A stretch of DNA of 64,000 nucleotides from Chryseobacterium gleum (GTDB lineage: Bacteria; Bacteroidota; Bacteroidia; Flavobacteriales_D; Crocinitomicaceae): contig CAMDFX010000001.1 in the NCBI GenBank assembly GCA_945897805.1, positions 558,001 to 622,000 on the forward strand, in the 5' to 3' direction. Under the pieces are notes generated by a model. That model saw nothing but the letters and a program-made list of their open reading frames with translations, had not been told where the DNA came from and made no database searches. The stretch's first letter is position 1, and each line of letters starts with the position of its first letter. Of the stretch, positions 34,498-43,829 are shown one piece after another. Position numbers and translations under genes: made by a program.

Positions 34498-35408
34498 TTT
34501 TTTGTAATAAAATAATTAATACCAAAACGGAATGCTGTTTGTTGATCAACATATCCATTTCCTAAATCTTGATAAATTGGTGCAAAGTAATTGGCTGAAA
34601 ACATCCAATTTTTGTAAATAGCAGCCAAAGTAAATTGTGCGTTTAAAATTGTTCCTCCGTTGTAAGAATCATTGGTAATTTTTCCTTTGATTCGATCTCG
34701 AAAATTTTGGTTATAGTTGAATCCCACTTGCGGAAGAATTCTCAGATTTTCGTTCAAAACCCAGCGATAAAATACCAAATTTGTGGTTCCTAATGCATGC
34801 CCAAACTGGTAATCATATTTGTTTTCAGTCTTGTAAGTAAAACTAGATTCTGTCAAATATCCCCAACTTCCTTTTTGGATTGAATAATTCAAGGAAGCAA
34901 TGAAATCAATTGTCCCTGTGCCAGGAAGCATATTTCGATTGTTGACATTTGTATTGTCAAATTTGCCAGTAGGAAGTTTTGCGCCAATTCCAAATGTTCC
35001 CGCTTGTTTGAATTTTCTTGCAAGCGAATCAGTGTTTTGAATAAAAACATAATTTCCCATCAAGGTGATATCTCCTAAACCTTGATTGTTGATGGTTGTT
35101 TCTGTCGTTTTCTGCGAATTATAAACATAAGGAATTACCGCCATTAATTGAAAACGATGATTGATTTTCCACCTTCCGATCAAGTCACTTGATGTAAATA
35201 CTTCATCCGTTGATGGTTCCTGAAAACCAAAAAGTGGCGGATGAGTTGTTTGAAAAGATCGAATATTGGATCTAATGCCAATAAAATGATGGTTTGAACT
35301 TGGCAATAATCCCAAGGAAAATGAACTTGCAGCACAGCCACAAACATCGCACGCCATTGATTGATTTGCCAATATAATCAAACCGAAAAACAAGATGATT
35401 TTGTGCAT
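34494..35408 (-). CDS. outer-membrane transporter-like protein with CDVCGC motif
   Basis: 304 residues. Signal peptide, then Cys20-Asp-Val-Cys23-Gly-Cys25 at the mature N-terminus, and then a beta-barrel-like region (LGDITLMGNYVFIQNT, GTFGIGAKLPTGKF, FRFGINYFITKK at the C-terminus) resembling the family of putative phenol-degradation MetA-pathway transporters. Cys20 may be a lipidation site or a metal ligand. Neighbours on both sides carry short Cys or His motifs, hinting at metal handling in the envelope. It overlaps the following lipoprotein gene by 4 bp (ATGA). Confidence 0.7.
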   Translation of the reverse strand: MHKIILFFGLIILANQSMACDVCGCAASSFSLGLLPSSNHHFIGIRSNIRSFQTTHPPLFGFQEPSTDEVFTSSDLIGRWKINHRFQLMAVIPYVYNSQKTTETTINNQGLGDITLMGNYVFIQNTDSLARKFKQAGTFGIGAKLPTGKFDNTNVNNRNMLPGTGTIDFIASLNYSIQKGSWGYLTESSFTYKTENKYDYQFGHALGTTNLVFYRWVLNENLRILPQVGFNYNQNFRDRIKGKITNDSYNGGTILNAQFTLAAIYKNWMFSANYFAPIYQDLGNGYVDQQTAFRFGINYFITKK

Positions 35409-35464
35409 GATTTAAATAATAAAATTGAAAACTTAAATTGTCAACTGAACAATTTATTTAATAA

Positions 35465-35854
35465 TCAAATTATTATTTGCGATGGCGGATGGAAAATGTA
35501 ACCTGAAAATTCTTTAATAGCTTGAATTTTATTTTTAAAAAAATCCTTTTTGTTTGATTCAATTTCAACAAAAAGCATATTTATTTCAAGTGGAGTAGGG
35601 ATGTACTCAAATTTTAGATTGTTGTTGAAAGGATTGGTTTTCGAATTGTGATTTTGCTCTTTTTGTTCCAGTTTTTGCAGTTGCTTTGAAAGGTAGCATT
35701 TCCCATTACAGAGAAGCATAGGTGTAGCTTTATTTTCACATTTTTCGGCGATTATCTGTTCCTGATTTACTTTAAACCATATTTCCCAACCCAAGCGAGC
35801 AATGTCTTTCGCAAGGAATCCAGTAATACAGAAAATAACAATCAATGTTCTCAT
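35465..35854 (-). CDS. small membrane-associated protein with CEN-CNGKC motif
   Basis: 129 residues. An N-terminal hydrophobic segment (about 2-14) is followed by the motif CEN-x-ATPMLLCNGKCYLSKQL with Cys39, Cys49 and Cys53. This three-cysteine block is a pattern I recognise from small Bacteroidota proteins encoded near TonB or metal genes. The rest is polar and likely disordered. It is the first gene of the minus-strand Cys-motif group. No biochemical function is known to me. Confidence 0.65.
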   Translation of the reverse strand: MRTLIVIFCITGFLAKDIARLGWEIWFKVNQEQIIAEKCENKATPMLLCNGKCYLSKQLQKLEQKEQNHNSKTNPFNNNLKFEYIPTPLEINMLFVEIESNKKDFFKNKIQAIKEFSGYIFHPPSQIII

Positions 35855-35861
35855 TTAATTT

Positions 35862-35897
35862 AAAAAATAAGTCCGAAAAAAAATAATTTTCGGACTT
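35862..35897 (-). terminator. strong terminator of the E1 alpha/beta gene
   Basis: Eleven-base-pair stem AAGTCCGAAAA (35869-35879) with TTTTCGGACTT (35887-35897), 7-nt loop, followed in minus direction by a T-run (complement of 35862-35867). Confidence 0.88.
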
Positions 35898-35903
35898 TAA
35901 ATA

Positions 35904-38348
35904 TCAATATAAAGCTGGATATTTTGAAGGAGAAACCTCACTCATCATTCCATACACTTTTTCAAAAATATCGTCAATACTTGGTTTAGAAAAATAATCA
36001 CCATCTGAACCATAAGGTGGTCTGTGATCTTTTGCACTCAATGTTTCTGGTGCAGAATCTAAAGTAAAGTATGATTTTTGTTCAACTAAAATTTTATCCA
36101 ACATGTAACCAGTTGCTCCTGAACTAACATCTTCGTCCACAATCAACAAACGATTTGTTTTTTGCAACGATTTACCAATTAAATGGTTGATATCAAAAGG
36201 AATCAATGTTTGTGCGTCAATTAATTCAACTGAAATATCATGTTCAGCTAATAATTTGCAAGCTTGCTCACACAAGTTGAAAGTTGAACCATAAGAAACC
36301 AAAGTTAAATCTGTTCCTTTTTGTACAATTTCTGGAATTCCTAGCGGTGTTCTAAATTCACCAATATTTGTTGGATTTCTTTCTTTGGTTCTGTAACCAT
36401 TCAACGGTTCAATCACCAATGCTGGCTCGTCACCAATCAATAATGTATTGTAAAATCCTGCAGCTTTTGTCATGTTTCTTGGTACACAAACATACATGCC
36501 TCGCAATGAATTGATAATCATTCCCATTGGACTACCACTGTGCCAAATTCCTTCCAAACGGTGTCCGCGCGTGCTCACAATTAAAGGTGCTTTTTGTCCT
36601 CCTTTGGTTCTGTATTGAACAGTTGACAAATCGTCAGACATAATTTGAATCGCGTACAATAAATAGTCTAAATATTGGATTTCAGCAATTGGTCTCAAAC
36701 CTCTCATCGCCATTCCAATTCCTTGACCAATAATCGTACATTCTCTAATTCCAACATCAGAAACACGCAATTCGCCAAATTCTTCTTGCATGCCTTCCAA
36801 ACTTTGGTTTACACCGCCAATTTTTCCAGCATCCTCGCCGAAAACGAGCGTTTGGGGATACTTTTTGAAGATTTCTCTAAAATTATCACGCAAGATAATT
36901 CTTCCGTCTTCCATTTTTACTTCGTCCGAATATTGAGGTTCAATTCCTTCAATTTTTACTGCATTGAAAGCAGATTCAGAATATAAATGTGAACTGTATC
37001 GTAATTTATTGTTTTCGAATTGCAATTGAATCCAAGCGGAAAGCATTGATTTTGATGCAATATTTTCAGATTTGATAGTGCGCAAAACTTTTCTTGCTGC
37101 TGACAAAATATCCTTGCGAATAGGATCCATCGCTTTTTGTAATGCAAGAATTTCAGCTTGAATAAATGTCTTGTATGAAGTTTCTAGTTCAATCCCTTGA
37201 AACAATTGAATTACCTCAGTTAAGTCATTTTTCAATCCATTGGTGAAATCTTTCCAGGCAATTGATTTAAAATCGCGGACTTCTTTTTTCGAATCTTTCT
37301 CAATATTTTCAAGTTCTTCTGCAGTGGCGATTGCGTTTCCTTCAGCATTGAAACTTAAAATCCATTCTTTGAATTTAGTAATACAATCGAATTCAGTTTC
37401 CCATTTCAATCTTTCTTCAGACTTGTAACGCTCGTGAGAACCAGAAGTCGAATGTCCTTGCGGTTGATTCACTTCTTGAACGTGAACTAAAACTGGAACA
37501 TGCTCTTCACGGGCAATGGCTACAGCTTTTTCATAAGTTTCTACCAAATGTGCATAATCCCAACCTTTTGTTGTGAAAATTTCATAACCAGGTTTGTCCG
37601 CTGTTCTTTGCATTCCTGCCAAGGCTTCTGAAATACTTCCTTTGGTCGTTTGTTTGTCTCTTGAAACTGAAATTCCAAATCCATCATCCCAAACGGACAT
37701 GACCATCGGAACTTGCAAAACGCCTGCAGCATTGATTGTTTCCCAAAATGGTCCTTCAGAAGTGCTCGCATCGCCAATCGTTCCAAAAGCGACTTCATTT
37801 CCACCATTGGTGAATTTTTGAAAATCAGCTAAATCCTTCAATTCAGGATGATTTCTGTACACTTTTGATGCTTGAGCTAATCCTAGCAAACGAGGCATTT
37901 GGCCAGCAGTTGGGGAAATATCAGCAGAACTGTTTTTTTGTTCCATCAAATTTTGCCAATTGCCATTTTCGTCCAAATTTCTAGATGAATAATGCCCACC
38001 CATTTGTCTACCTGCTGATTGTGGCTCTAATTCAAGGTTTGTTTCACCATACAATCCTGCAAAATATTGTTGAATGTTGAGTTGACCAATAGCCATCATC
38101 AACGTTTGATCTCTATAGTAACCAGAACGGAAGTCTCCATTTCTGAATTGTTTTGCTAAGGCGATTTGAGCTAATTCTTTTCCGTCACCAAAAATTCCAA
38201 ATTTGGCCTTTCCAGATAAAACTTCACGTCTTCCTAACAAAGAGGCTTCTCGCGATAAACAAGCTAATTTGTAGTCTGCAAGTACTTCATTTTTGAATGT
38301 TTCAAAATCTACAGGGGTAACTTCAACTTCAGTCGATTCTTTTGCCAT
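35904..38348 (-). CDS. 2-oxoacid dehydrogenase E1, fused alpha and beta subunits
   Basis: 814 residues. The N-terminal part (to about 400) is an E1-alpha thiamine-diphosphate domain: GTIGDASTSEGPFWETINAAG with the cofactor Gly-Asp and Asn, MSVWDDGFGISVS. The C-terminal part is E1-beta: LVFGEDAG-KIGGVNQ, GIRECTIIGQGIGMAMRGLRPIAEIQYLDYLLYA, IVSTRGHRLEGIWHSGSPMG. Fused E1 is the common Bacteroidota form and is annotated as the branched-chain or pyruvate type; the exact substrate cannot be decided here. No E2 or E3 gene is in the window, so the complex is encoded at separate places. It has its own promoter and terminator. Confidence 0.9.
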   Translation of the reverse strand: MAKESTEVEVTPVDFETFKNEVLADYKLACLSREASLLGRREVLSGKAKFGIFGDGKELAQIALAKQFRNGDFRSGYYRDQTLMMAIGQLNIQQYFAGLYGETNLELEPQSAGRQMGGHYSSRNLDENGNWQNLMEQKNSSADISPTAGQMPRLLGLAQASKVYRNHPELKDLADFQKFTNGGNEVAFGTIGDASTSEGPFWETINAAGVLQVPMVMSVWDDGFGISVSRDKQTTKGSISEALAGMQRTADKPGYEIFTTKGWDYAHLVETYEKAVAIAREEHVPVLVHVQEVNQPQGHSTSGSHERYKSEERLKWETEFDCITKFKEWILSFNAEGNAIATAEELENIEKDSKKEVRDFKSIAWKDFTNGLKNDLTEVIQLFQGIELETSYKTFIQAEILALQKAMDPIRKDILSAARKVLRTIKSENIASKSMLSAWIQLQFENNKLRYSSHLYSESAFNAVKIEGIEPQYSDEVKMEDGRIILRDNFREIFKKYPQTLVFGEDAGKIGGVNQSLEGMQEEFGELRVSDVGIRECTIIGQGIGMAMRGLRPIAEIQYLDYLLYAIQIMSDDLSTVQYRTKGGQKAPLIVSTRGHRLEGIWHSGSPMGMIINSLRGMYVCVPRNMTKAAGFYNTLLIGDEPALVIEPLNGYRTKERNPTNIGEFRTPLGIPEIVQKGTDLTLVSYGSTFNLCEQACKLLAEHDISVELIDAQTLIPFDINHLIGKSLQKTNRLLIVDEDVSSGATGYMLDKILVEQKSYFTLDSAPETLSAKDHRPPYGSDGDYFSKPSIDDIFEKVYGMMSEVSPSKYPALY

Positions 38349-38367
38349 AGCTTAAAATAATGAATTG

Positions 38368-38398
38368 CAAATATACTATTTTCGACTCTTTTTTTCAA
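38368..38398 (-). promoter_or_regulatory. promoter of the E1 alpha/beta gene
   Basis: On the minus strand TTG (38398-38396), 20-nt spacer, TATATTTG (38375-38368); the start is expected near 38361, 13 nt before the ATG. Confidence 0.6.
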
Positions 38399-38509
38399 GT
38401 CCAAAACCTAGATTGTTATCAATGATTTTTTGTTTATAAAAACTAGCTTGAGAAATGATTTTATAGGGTCGTGATATTGCTAAATAAAATTGGTTTAAGT
38501 TTCTTTTAA

Positions 38510-39814
38510 TCAGTTTATTAATTCGACTTTAACAATTCCATCTCTGTCGATTTCTGTTAAGCGAACTTTTTGAAATTGATTGATTAAGTTTTCGTTAAAT
38601 GGAATTTTAACTTTGACATAATTTTCAGTAAAACCATGCATCACGCCGTTTTCTTCTTCTGATTCAAATAATACTGTTCGCTCAGATCCTAAATTATGCT
38701 CGTAAAATGCTCTTTTTTTCTTGTCCGATAAAATGTGCAACATTTTACTGCGCTCTTTTCTCTTTTCCATTGGAACAAATTCGCCCAATTTTGGAGCACC
38801 TGTATTGGCTCTTTCCGAATAAGTGAAAACATGCAAATAGGAAACATCTAAATCTTTGATGAAATTCATTGAATCCATGAATTCTTCATCTGTTTCTCCT
38901 GGAAATCCAACAATTACATCTACTCCGATGCAACAATCTGGTCTTAATGATTTGATTTGAGCAACTCTTTCAGCATACAAACTACGCTCATATTTTCTGC
39001 GCATCGCCTTCAAAATTCTGTCGTTTCCAACTTGCAAGGGAATGTGAAAATGTGGCACAAATCGTTCCGCTTTTGATAGACAAAAATCAATAATTTCGTT
39101 ACTCAATAAATTCGGTTCAATCGATGAAATTCTAAATCGATCAATTCCTGTAATTTCATCTAATTTTTGCACCAATTGATAAAAATTCTCTTCACCACCT
39201 TGACCAAAATCTCCAATATTTACACCAGTTAAAACAACTTCTTTGATGTCCGTTTTGGCAATTTTTTCGGCTTCAATTAATGTGGAGGCAATGCTTGCAT
39301 TTCTGCTTTTTCCTCTCGCTAACGGAATGGTACAAAATGAGCAGAAATAGTCGCATCCATCTTGAATTTTTAGGAAAGAACGAGTTCTGTCGCCAATACT
39401 AAAAGATGGAATGAATTCTTTGGTTTCTTTGATGTTTTTAAAAGAAATTTGTGCTTCTTCCTTTTTGTCAGATTCAGTAATATATTTGAGAATGTCAAAT
39501 TTCTCATTGGCGCCTAGAACCAAGTCAACACCGGGAATTTGACCAATTTCAACTGGTTTCAACTGCGCAAAACATCCGATAATCGCAATAAATGCATTTG
39601 GATTGATTTTGAGTGCTTTTTTGACTAATTGTTTGCATTTCTTGTCTGCATTTTCAGTGACAGAACAAGTGTTGATAACATAAATATCAGGCGTGTCTTC
39701 AAAATCAACTTTGGCAAATCCAGCGTCTTGAAAAAGACGAGAAATAGTGGAAGTTTCTGAAAAATTTAATTTACAACCTAGCGTGTAAAAAGCTACTTTT
39801 TTATATTGAATCAT
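38510..39814 (-). CDS. mtaB: tRNA t6A37 methylthiotransferase
   Basis: 434 residues, normal for the family. The N-terminal UPF0004 domain has its three [4Fe-4S] cysteines: Cys14 (TLGCKLN), Cys50 (NTCSV) and Cys81 (GCFAQ). The radical-SAM cluster motif is CDYFCSFC (Cys154, 158, 161). The C-terminal TRAM domain follows. NCKLN-type TLGCKLNFSE and the IPLARGKSRN context separate MtaB from MiaB and RimO. The enzyme converts t6A37 to ms2t6A37. It is a single gene between the E1 gene and the ABC exporter. Confidence 0.92.
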   Translation of the reverse strand: MIQYKKVAFYTLGCKLNFSETSTISRLFQDAGFAKVDFEDTPDIYVINTCSVTENADKKCKQLVKKALKINPNAFIAIIGCFAQLKPVEIGQIPGVDLVLGANEKFDILKYITESDKKEEAQISFKNIKETKEFIPSFSIGDRTRSFLKIQDGCDYFCSFCTIPLARGKSRNASIASTLIEAEKIAKTDIKEVVLTGVNIGDFGQGGEENFYQLVQKLDEITGIDRFRISSIEPNLLSNEIIDFCLSKAERFVPHFHIPLQVGNDRILKAMRRKYERSLYAERVAQIKSLRPDCCIGVDVIVGFPGETDEEFMDSMNFIKDLDVSYLHVFTYSERANTGAPKLGEFVPMEKRKERSKMLHILSDKKKRAFYEHNLGSERTVLFESEEENGVMHGFTENYVKVKIPFNENLINQFQKVRLTEIDRDGIVKVELIN

Positions 39815-39824
39815 AATGCGGTTG

Positions 39825-39832
39825 CAAAGTTA
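39825..39832 (-). promoter_or_regulatory. candidate -7 element for mtaB
   Basis: TAACTTTG on the minus strand; the start would lie near 39818, leaving almost no leader before the ATG at 39814. No TTG is seen at the usual distance. Confidence 0.35.
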
Positions 39833-39912
39833 TTTAGAAAATTTGAAAGAGGAAATTTTAATTGGATTTTATCACGAATTAAAAATGCTTTAAAATCAAT
39901 TTTCTTACCATT

Positions 39913-41670
39913 TTATTTCTCAGAATCAGCCAATTGTTTTTCATACATTTCAGAATAAATCCCAGCTTTGGAAATCAATTCTTCATGCGTTCCTTCTTCG
40001 ATTTTAGCGCCGTTTTCAAGCACGATTATTTTATCAGCAAAGCGCAAAGACGAAATTCGATGACTCACAATAATGGCCATATTCTCCTTGGCTTCTTCAG
40101 CCAAAGAGCGCAAAATGATGTCCTCAGTTTCTGTATCGACGGCTGACAGACAATCATCAAGCAGAAGTAAATTTGGTTTTCGTAACAAAGCGCGCGCAAT
40201 GCTAATTCGCTGTTTTTGACCGCCACTTAAATTCACACCTCTTTCACCTAAAATGGTTTCAAAACCAGTGCTAAATTCTTGAATATTGTGGTAAACATGG
40301 GCTTTTTTTGTGACTTCAATCAATTCACTTTCGTCGACTTCTCTTTCGTTTACGCCAAATTTGATGTTGTTTCCGATCGTATCAGAAAACAAAAACACCT
40401 CTTGAGGTACAACGCCTGATTGTCTTCTAAAGGCATCTAAATTGATGTTTTTTAGATTTTCCTTATTTACCAAAATTTCACCCGAAGTTGCATCAAGCTG
40501 TCGCATAATCAAATTCAACAAAGTGCTTTTGCCACTTCCAGTTCTGCCAACAATTCCTAATGTTTCGCCCGATTTTATGGAAAAACTCAAATTAGATATT
40601 GCTTCAATACCAGCGTTTTCATGTTTGAAAGAAACATTCTTGAATTCAATCGATGCAATTTGATCCAACGGATTTTCATTAGTATTGATAATTTCTGGTT
40701 GAATTCTTAAAAATTCATTGATTCTTTCTTGCGATGCTGCTGCACGTTGATTAATTGAAGTAACCCACCCAACACTGGCAAAAGGCCAGGTCAACATATT
40801 GATAAAATATACAAATGCTACTATGTCCCCCGGTGTAATCTGTTTTGAATAGGTGAGCAGTCCACCGTAATAAATTGCCAACAAGTTACTTAATCCAATT
40901 AAAAAAACGATTGTAGGCATGAAAAGTGCATTTACAATAACCAATTTCATTGTCTTCGCCTTGTAATTATCTGCAGAATCATTGAATTTTTGATTCATTT
41001 CTTTTTCGCGCAAATATGCCTTGATCACGCGAATTCCAGAAAATGTTTCTTGCACAATGGTTGACATCAATGATTGTTCAATTTGTACAGATTTACTGTA
41101 AGCATTCATTTTGCTTGAAACTTTGTAAATCAAAAAAGATAAAACGGGCAATGGGGCCAATACAATTAATGTCAAGCTAACATTAATTCTTAGCATTGTT
41201 GTGACACACAAAGCAAATAAAACCACCAAATTAATCGTGTACATAAGTCCTGGCCCTAAATACATTCTGACTTGAGATACATCTTCAGAAATTCTATTCA
41301 TCAAGTCGCCGGTTTTAGATTTCTTGTAGAAAGAAAAATTTAGCTTTTGATATTGCTCGTAAACTTCATTTTTGAGGTCAAATTCAATAAATCTTGAAAC
41401 AATAATAATTGACTGTCTTGTTAAAAAAAGAAAAAATCCTTTTCCTATAGAAAGAAGCATGTAGAAGCCAAATAATTTTAAACTGAGGTATGCAATGTTG
41501 TTAAAAGTCTCGTTAGGATTGATTTTGCCGATAAAATCATTGACAGCTCCCTTGACAATTTTAGGCATTTCAACACCAAAATAATTGGAAATAATGATAC
41601 AAAGTACACCAAAAAGGAGGCGCCATTTATATTTTATTAAATATTTGTTGAGATAGCTTAAAGACTTCAT
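39913..41670 (-). CDS. ABC exporter half-transporter (permease fused to ATPase)
   Basis: 585 residues: six predicted membrane helices (about 15-320), then the nucleotide-binding domain. Walker A is GRTGSGKST, the signature is LSGGQKQR and the His switch is VSHR. Walker B reads LLLLDDCLSAVD, so the catalytic Glu normally following the Walker B Asp is an Asp. That is a hallmark of degenerate sites in heterodimeric exporters such as MdlA-type partners. No second half-transporter lies next to it. The substrate is unknown; lipid and drug exporters share this form. Confidence 0.9.
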   Translation of the reverse strand: MKSLSYLNKYLIKYKWRLLFGVLCIIISNYFGVEMPKIVKGAVNDFIGKINPNETFNNIAYLSLKLFGFYMLLSIGKGFFLFLTRQSIIIVSRFIEFDLKNEVYEQYQKLNFSFYKKSKTGDLMNRISEDVSQVRMYLGPGLMYTINLVVLFALCVTTMLRINVSLTLIVLAPLPVLSFLIYKVSSKMNAYSKSVQIEQSLMSTIVQETFSGIRVIKAYLREKEMNQKFNDSADNYKAKTMKLVIVNALFMPTIVFLIGLSNLLAIYYGGLLTYSKQITPGDIVAFVYFINMLTWPFASVGWVTSINQRAAASQERINEFLRIQPEIINTNENPLDQIASIEFKNVSFKHENAGIEAISNLSFSIKSGETLGIVGRTGSGKSTLLNLIMRQLDATSGEILVNKENLKNINLDAFRRQSGVVPQEVFLFSDTIGNNIKFGVNEREVDESELIEVTKKAHVYHNIQEFSTGFETILGERGVNLSGGQKQRISIARALLRKPNLLLLDDCLSAVDTETEDIILRSLAEEAKENMAIIVSHRISSLRFADKIIVLENGAKIEEGTHEELISKAGIYSEMYEKQLADSEK

Positions 41671-41681
41671 GCGATAAATTC

Positions 41682-41722
41682 CTACTTTTGCAACGCTCTT
41701 TTGATTTGAAAGGCAAAAGTAG
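41682..41722. promoter_or_regulatory. face-to-face promoter pair in a 10-bp inverted repeat
   Basis: CTACTTTTGC (41682-41691) and its exact reverse complement GCAAAAGTAG (41713-41722) are 21 nt apart. Each contains the -7 motif TACTTTTG, one facing the leucine dehydrogenase gene (plus) and one facing the ABC exporter (minus). The predicted starts (near 41697 and 41707) would make the two transcripts overlap at their 5' ends. No clear TTG -33 elements are seen. A shared operator is an alternative reading. Confidence 0.5.
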
Positions 41723-41763
41723 CAAATAGTAATGAATTTTCGTTCTTAATATTTATCGAGAAT

Positions 41764-42861
41764 ATGTTTGAGGTTAAAGACATCAAAGACACAAATCTGG
41801 CTGAAAATCCAGTTATTGCTCAAATGAGTAAATACAACCACGAGCAATTGTTGTTCTGTAATGACAATGCCACAGGTTTAAAAGCAATCATTGCAGTTCA
41901 TAACACCGTATTGGGTCCAGCTCTTGGAGGTACAAGAATGTGGGCTTACAATAATGAGTTAGAAGCGTTAAATGATGTTTTACGCTTATCTCGCGGAATG
42001 ACTTACAAAAATTCTCTTGCAGGATTGAATTTAGGCGGTGGAAAAGCGGTAATAATCGGCGATTCTCGTACCATGAAAACCGAAGCTTTCATGAGACGTT
42101 TTGGTAAATTTGTCAACAGTTTGGGTGGTAAATATATTACGGCTGAAGACGTTGGTATTGGAACTTCAGATATGTCTTGGGTGAACATGGAAACCGATCA
42201 CGTTGTTGGTTTAGCAGGCAAAAGTGGAGATCCTTCTCCTGTTACAGCGCACGGTGTTTATGTTGGAATGAAAGCTTGTGCGAAAGAACAATTTGGCTCA
42301 GATTCATTGGCCGGAAAAAAAATCGCTGTGCAAGGTGTTGGTCACGTAGGTGAATATTTGGTTGCATCGCTTGCCAAAGAAGGCGCTGAGATTTACATTA
42401 CTGATATTCACCAAGAAACTTTAAATAGAGTAGCACAGAAATATGGTGCAAAAATTGTTGGATTGGATGATATCTACGATTTAGACATGGATATCTACGC
42501 TCCTTGCGCACTGGGTGCTACTGTAAATGATGAGACGATGTCTAGATTGAAATGCTCAATTATTGCTGGCGCTGCAAACAATCAGTTGGCAATCGAAAAT
42601 TTACACGGACAAGCCGTAATGGACAAAGGAATCATTTATGCACCAGATTATGCTTTGAATTCTGGCGGTGTAATCAACTGTTATTCTGAAGTTAAATCTT
42701 TATCTGCTGAATGGGCAATGGGTAAAGCAGAAGAAATATATACTACAATTCAAAATATTGTTCGTCGTTCTAAGTCGGAAAATATCCCAACGTACCAAAT
42801 CGCAAATAAATTGGCAGAAGAGAGGATTGCCGCAATCGGAAATGTTAAATTACCGATGTAA
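41764..42861 (+). CDS. Glu/Leu/Phe/Val dehydrogenase, probably leucine dehydrogenase
   Basis: 365 residues, the leucine dehydrogenase length. The substrate-binding segment has LGGTRMW and the two lysines in LSRGMTYKNSLAGLNLGGGKAV (Lys82 and catalytic Lys94). The NAD-binding domain has VQGVGHVGEYL (GxGxxG). The family deaminates branched-chain amino acids to 2-oxoacids, which the E1 alpha/beta complex encoded nearby could use next. nusB starts 9 nt later. Confidence 0.9.
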   Translation: MFEVKDIKDTNLAENPVIAQMSKYNHEQLLFCNDNATGLKAIIAVHNTVLGPALGGTRMWAYNNELEALNDVLRLSRGMTYKNSLAGLNLGGGKAVIIGDSRTMKTEAFMRRFGKFVNSLGGKYITAEDVGIGTSDMSWVNMETDHVVGLAGKSGDPSPVTAHGVYVGMKACAKEQFGSDSLAGKKIAVQGVGHVGEYLVASLAKEGAEIYITDIHQETLNRVAQKYGAKIVGLDDIYDLDMDIYAPCALGATVNDETMSRLKCSIIAGAANNQLAIENLHGQAVMDKGIIYAPDYALNSGGVINCYSEVKSLSAEWAMGKAEEIYTTIQNIVRRSKSENIPTYQIANKLAEERIAAIGNVKLPM

Positions 42862-42870
42862 AAAACTGAT

Positions 42871-43818
42871 ATGCTAAATAGAAGACATTTAAGAATCAAA
42901 GTATTGCAAGCGCTATATGCTTATTTTCAGTCCGATGAAGAAAATTATAGACGTACTGAGAATGAAATGATGGACAATATAGATCGAATTTTTGATTTGT
43001 ATTTATTCTTATTTTTATCATTCGGAGAACTGAAGGAAATGGAGTTGAGAAGATTAGAGGAGTTGAAATCTAAAATCCGACCAACTTCAACTGATTTGAA
43101 TCCAAATTTAAAGTTCATAGAAAATAAAGTTTTCGATTTGATTGATACAAATGGTCCATTAAGAAGAGCTTCTGAAGAAAATAAGGTAAATTGGTTAGGC
43201 GATGAACACCAAGAAATGTTCAGAAAAGTGATGGCTCAAATTCGTGAAAGCGAAACTTACTTTGCATATATGAGCCAAGAAGAAAGTAATTTCGAAAGTG
43301 ATATGGAATTTGCGTGTGCGCTTTTCAAAGCAGAAATTGCCAATTCACCATTGATTTATAATTTCTTTGAAGAGAAAAGTATTCAATGGTTAGATGATAT
43401 TGATTTAGCTTGTTCAATGGTTTTGAAGACAATGAAAACTTTTTCAATGGAAGGGAACAATGAGATTTTAGCATTGTTTAAAGATCCAGAAGACGAAAAA
43501 GAGTTTGTCAGAATTTTGTTGAGAAAAACAATCGACAAAGACCAAGAAAATTTGGCATTAATTGAAGATTTAACAAAAAATTGGGATGTAGATAGGATTG
43601 CAAAAATGGATATCATTTTAATGAAAATGGCCATTACCGAATTGCAAGAATTCAATAATATTCCCGTAAAAGTGACTTTGAACGAATATATCGAAATTTC
43701 GAAATATTATAGCACTCCAAAAAGTAACGGATTTATCAATGGAATTTTAGATAAAGCGGTTGATAGATTAGAAAAAGAAAATAAAATTTCCAAAATTGGA
43801 AGAGGTTTAATGGAATAA
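42871..43818 (+). CDS. nusB: transcription antitermination protein NusB, long form
   Basis: 315 residues against about 140 in E. coli. It opens with the canonical MLNRRHLRIKVLQALYAYFQSDEE, and the C-terminal NusB domain contains KNWDVDRIAKMDIILMKMAITELQEFNNIPVKVTLNEYIEISKYYSTPKSNGFINGILDKAV. The middle insertion (about 30-180) is typical of Bacteroidota. NusB with S10 binds boxA to keep rRNA transcription going. It forms a probable operon with the upstream dehydrogenase and the downstream DUF1573 and yajC genes. Confidence 0.93.
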   Translation: MLNRRHLRIKVLQALYAYFQSDEENYRRTENEMMDNIDRIFDLYLFLFLSFGELKEMELRRLEELKSKIRPTSTDLNPNLKFIENKVFDLIDTNGPLRRASEENKVNWLGDEHQEMFRKVMAQIRESETYFAYMSQEESNFESDMEFACALFKAEIANSPLIYNFFEEKSIQWLDDIDLACSMVLKTMKTFSMEGNNEILALFKDPEDEKEFVRILLRKTIDKDQENLALIEDLTKNWDVDRIAKMDIILMKMAITELQEFNNIPVKVTLNEYIEISKYYSTPKSNGFINGILDKAVDRLEKENKISKIGRGLME

Positions 43819-43829
43819 TACCAAGGATT

